Origin: Paenibacillus barengoltzii NBRC 101215 | Lineage (GTDB): Bacteria; Bacillota; Bacilli; Paenibacillales; Paenibacillaceae | Assembly (NCBI RefSeq): GCF_004000745.1 | Contig: NZ_BILV01000001.1 | Location: 62,001 to 126,000, forward strand | Direction: 5' to 3' | DNA: 64,000 nt | In this document: positions 63,389 to 64,000 of the stretch, one piece after another | Layout: every line of letters starts with the position of its first letter | How positions within the stretch are numbered: position 1 is the stretch's first letter | Position numbers and translations under genes: made by a program | The notes under the pieces: model-generated | Database searches by the model: none | What the model was told of the DNA's origin: nothing | Seen by the model: only the letters and a program-made list of their open reading frames with translations

Positions 63389-64000
63389 CTAACCTTTAAC
63401 GCTGCCAGCCGTAACGCCTTCAATTATTTTTTCTTGAAGCACTGCATAGATGATCATGACCGGCAGTACGCTGAACACGATACCAGCTGACATCTGCGCG
63501 TAGTTGGTGTTGTACGCATCACGGAATCCGACCATCCCAACCGGGAGCGTGCGAAGTTCATCCTTGGACAGGAAATAGTTTGCCAGCAAAAACTCGTTCC
63601 AGTTGCCGAGGAAGTTAATGATAAACACGGTCACGATTGCCGGCACCGTTAGCGGCAGCATCACGCGAAAGAACACCCCCGCAGAGCCTAAGCCGTCCAT
63701 AACGGCAGCTTCTTCAATTTCACCCGGGATCGAGCGCATAAACGCCGCTAGAATAATGACTGAAAACGGAATCGCGTTCGCCACATAAGGCAAAATCAAG
63801 GCCATGTGCGTGTCGAGAACGTTCAGGTTCCGCATCATGCTGTAGATCGGCAGCAGCAGCGAGTTGTTGGGGATCAGCATCCCCAGCAGGATGAGCTGGA
63901 ATACGACCGCACTGAGCCGGTTGAACCGCATGCGAGTCACGGCAAAGGCCAGCATCGCCGCAAACAGAATCGACAAGCACGCCGATAATACACCGATATA
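63389..64000 (-). CDS. Sugar ABC transporter permease, MalG type (5' end cut by window)
   Basis: 203 residues seen of a CUT1 permease; the frame is open to the window edge (TATATCGG). The EAA loop is EEAAVMDGLGSAGVFFRVML, and four to five helices are visible, followed by the C-terminal EGVTAGSVKG that is typical. It is followed by the YesM kinase (51 bp). Its partner permease and binding protein should lie just outside the window. Confidence 0.9.
   Translation of the reverse strand, partial: YIGVLSACLSILFAAMLAFAVTRMRFNRLSAVVFQLILLGMLIPNNSLLLPIYSMMRNLNVLDTHMALILPYVANAIPFSVIILAAFMRSIPGEIEEAAVMDGLGSAGVFFRVMLPLTVPAIVTVFIINFLGNWNEFLLANYFLSKDELRTLPVGMVGFRDAYNTNYAQMSAGIVFSVLPVMIIYAVLQEKIIEGVTAGSVKG

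Overview
The window looks like a chromosomal segment of an endospore-forming, Gram-positive Bacillales bacterium, most likely Paenibacillus or a close relative. The evidence is spo0A, spoIVB and a complete spoIIIA operon, AGGAGG-type ribosome binding sites, T-box leaders, frequent GTG and TTG starts, moderately high GC, YesM/YesN-type two-component systems beside sugar ABC transporters, and secreted proteins with copper-amine-oxidase-like N-terminal domains. Almost every gene lies on the minus strand; only the yqzF-like gene (4786-5112) and the yqhQ/yqhP pair (34082-35412) lie on the plus strand. I saw no tRNA, rRNA, insertion sequence, prophage or CRISPR array.

Region 1 (1-36.4 kb) is a core block that follows the B. 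subtilis order from bkdB back to yqhO. From left to right it holds: the branched-chain 2-oxoacid dehydrogenase genes (bkdB cut by the window edge, bkdAB, bkdAA, lpdV); a divergent yqzF-like gene; an inserted zinc-type ArsR regulator and CDF exporter; spo0A and spoIVB; recN and argR; tlyA, dxs, ispA, xseB, xseA, folD and nusB; an Asp23/AmaP/DUF2273 envelope-stress module; accC and accB; spoIIIAH to spoIIIAA; yqhV; lysC; efp; pepQ; aroQ; yqhR, yqhQ, yqhP and yqhO. The departures from B. subtilis are as informative as the matches: ptb, bcd, buk and bkdR are not beside lpdV, lysC sits between yqhV and efp, and an unrecognised membrane protein gene lies between argR and tlyA.

Region 2 (36.5-47.6 kb) holds translation and metal homeostasis genes. 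proS and metG each have a T-box leader. Between them are a secreted GHL10-type glycoside hydrolase, mntR, ccdA and znuB-znuC-znuA with a Zur-box-like palindrome. Zur is encoded just upstream of metG, almost fused to yidD.

Region 3 (47.7-64 kb) is devoted to carbohydrate use. A YesN/YesM two-component system precedes a sugar-binding lipoprotein, two CUT1 permeases and a cellulase-like enzyme, all in one direction. After a large secreted protein of unknown function comes a second set: a CUT1 permease cut by the window end, a YesM-type kinase, a YesN-type regulator and a cytoplasmic-looking NagZ-type GH3 enzyme. The two sets look like parallel sense-import-cleave cassettes for different glycans. 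This region is the most lineage-specific part.

I did not find an unmistakably new system. The best leads are a sigma-H promoter for spo0A whose -10 element coincides with a Spo0A box, a three-fold 10-bp-phased repeat before argR, an unrecognised gene with a possible degenerate nuclease-like fold, and the secreted stalk-plus-PKD protein at 55.9-58.0 kb.
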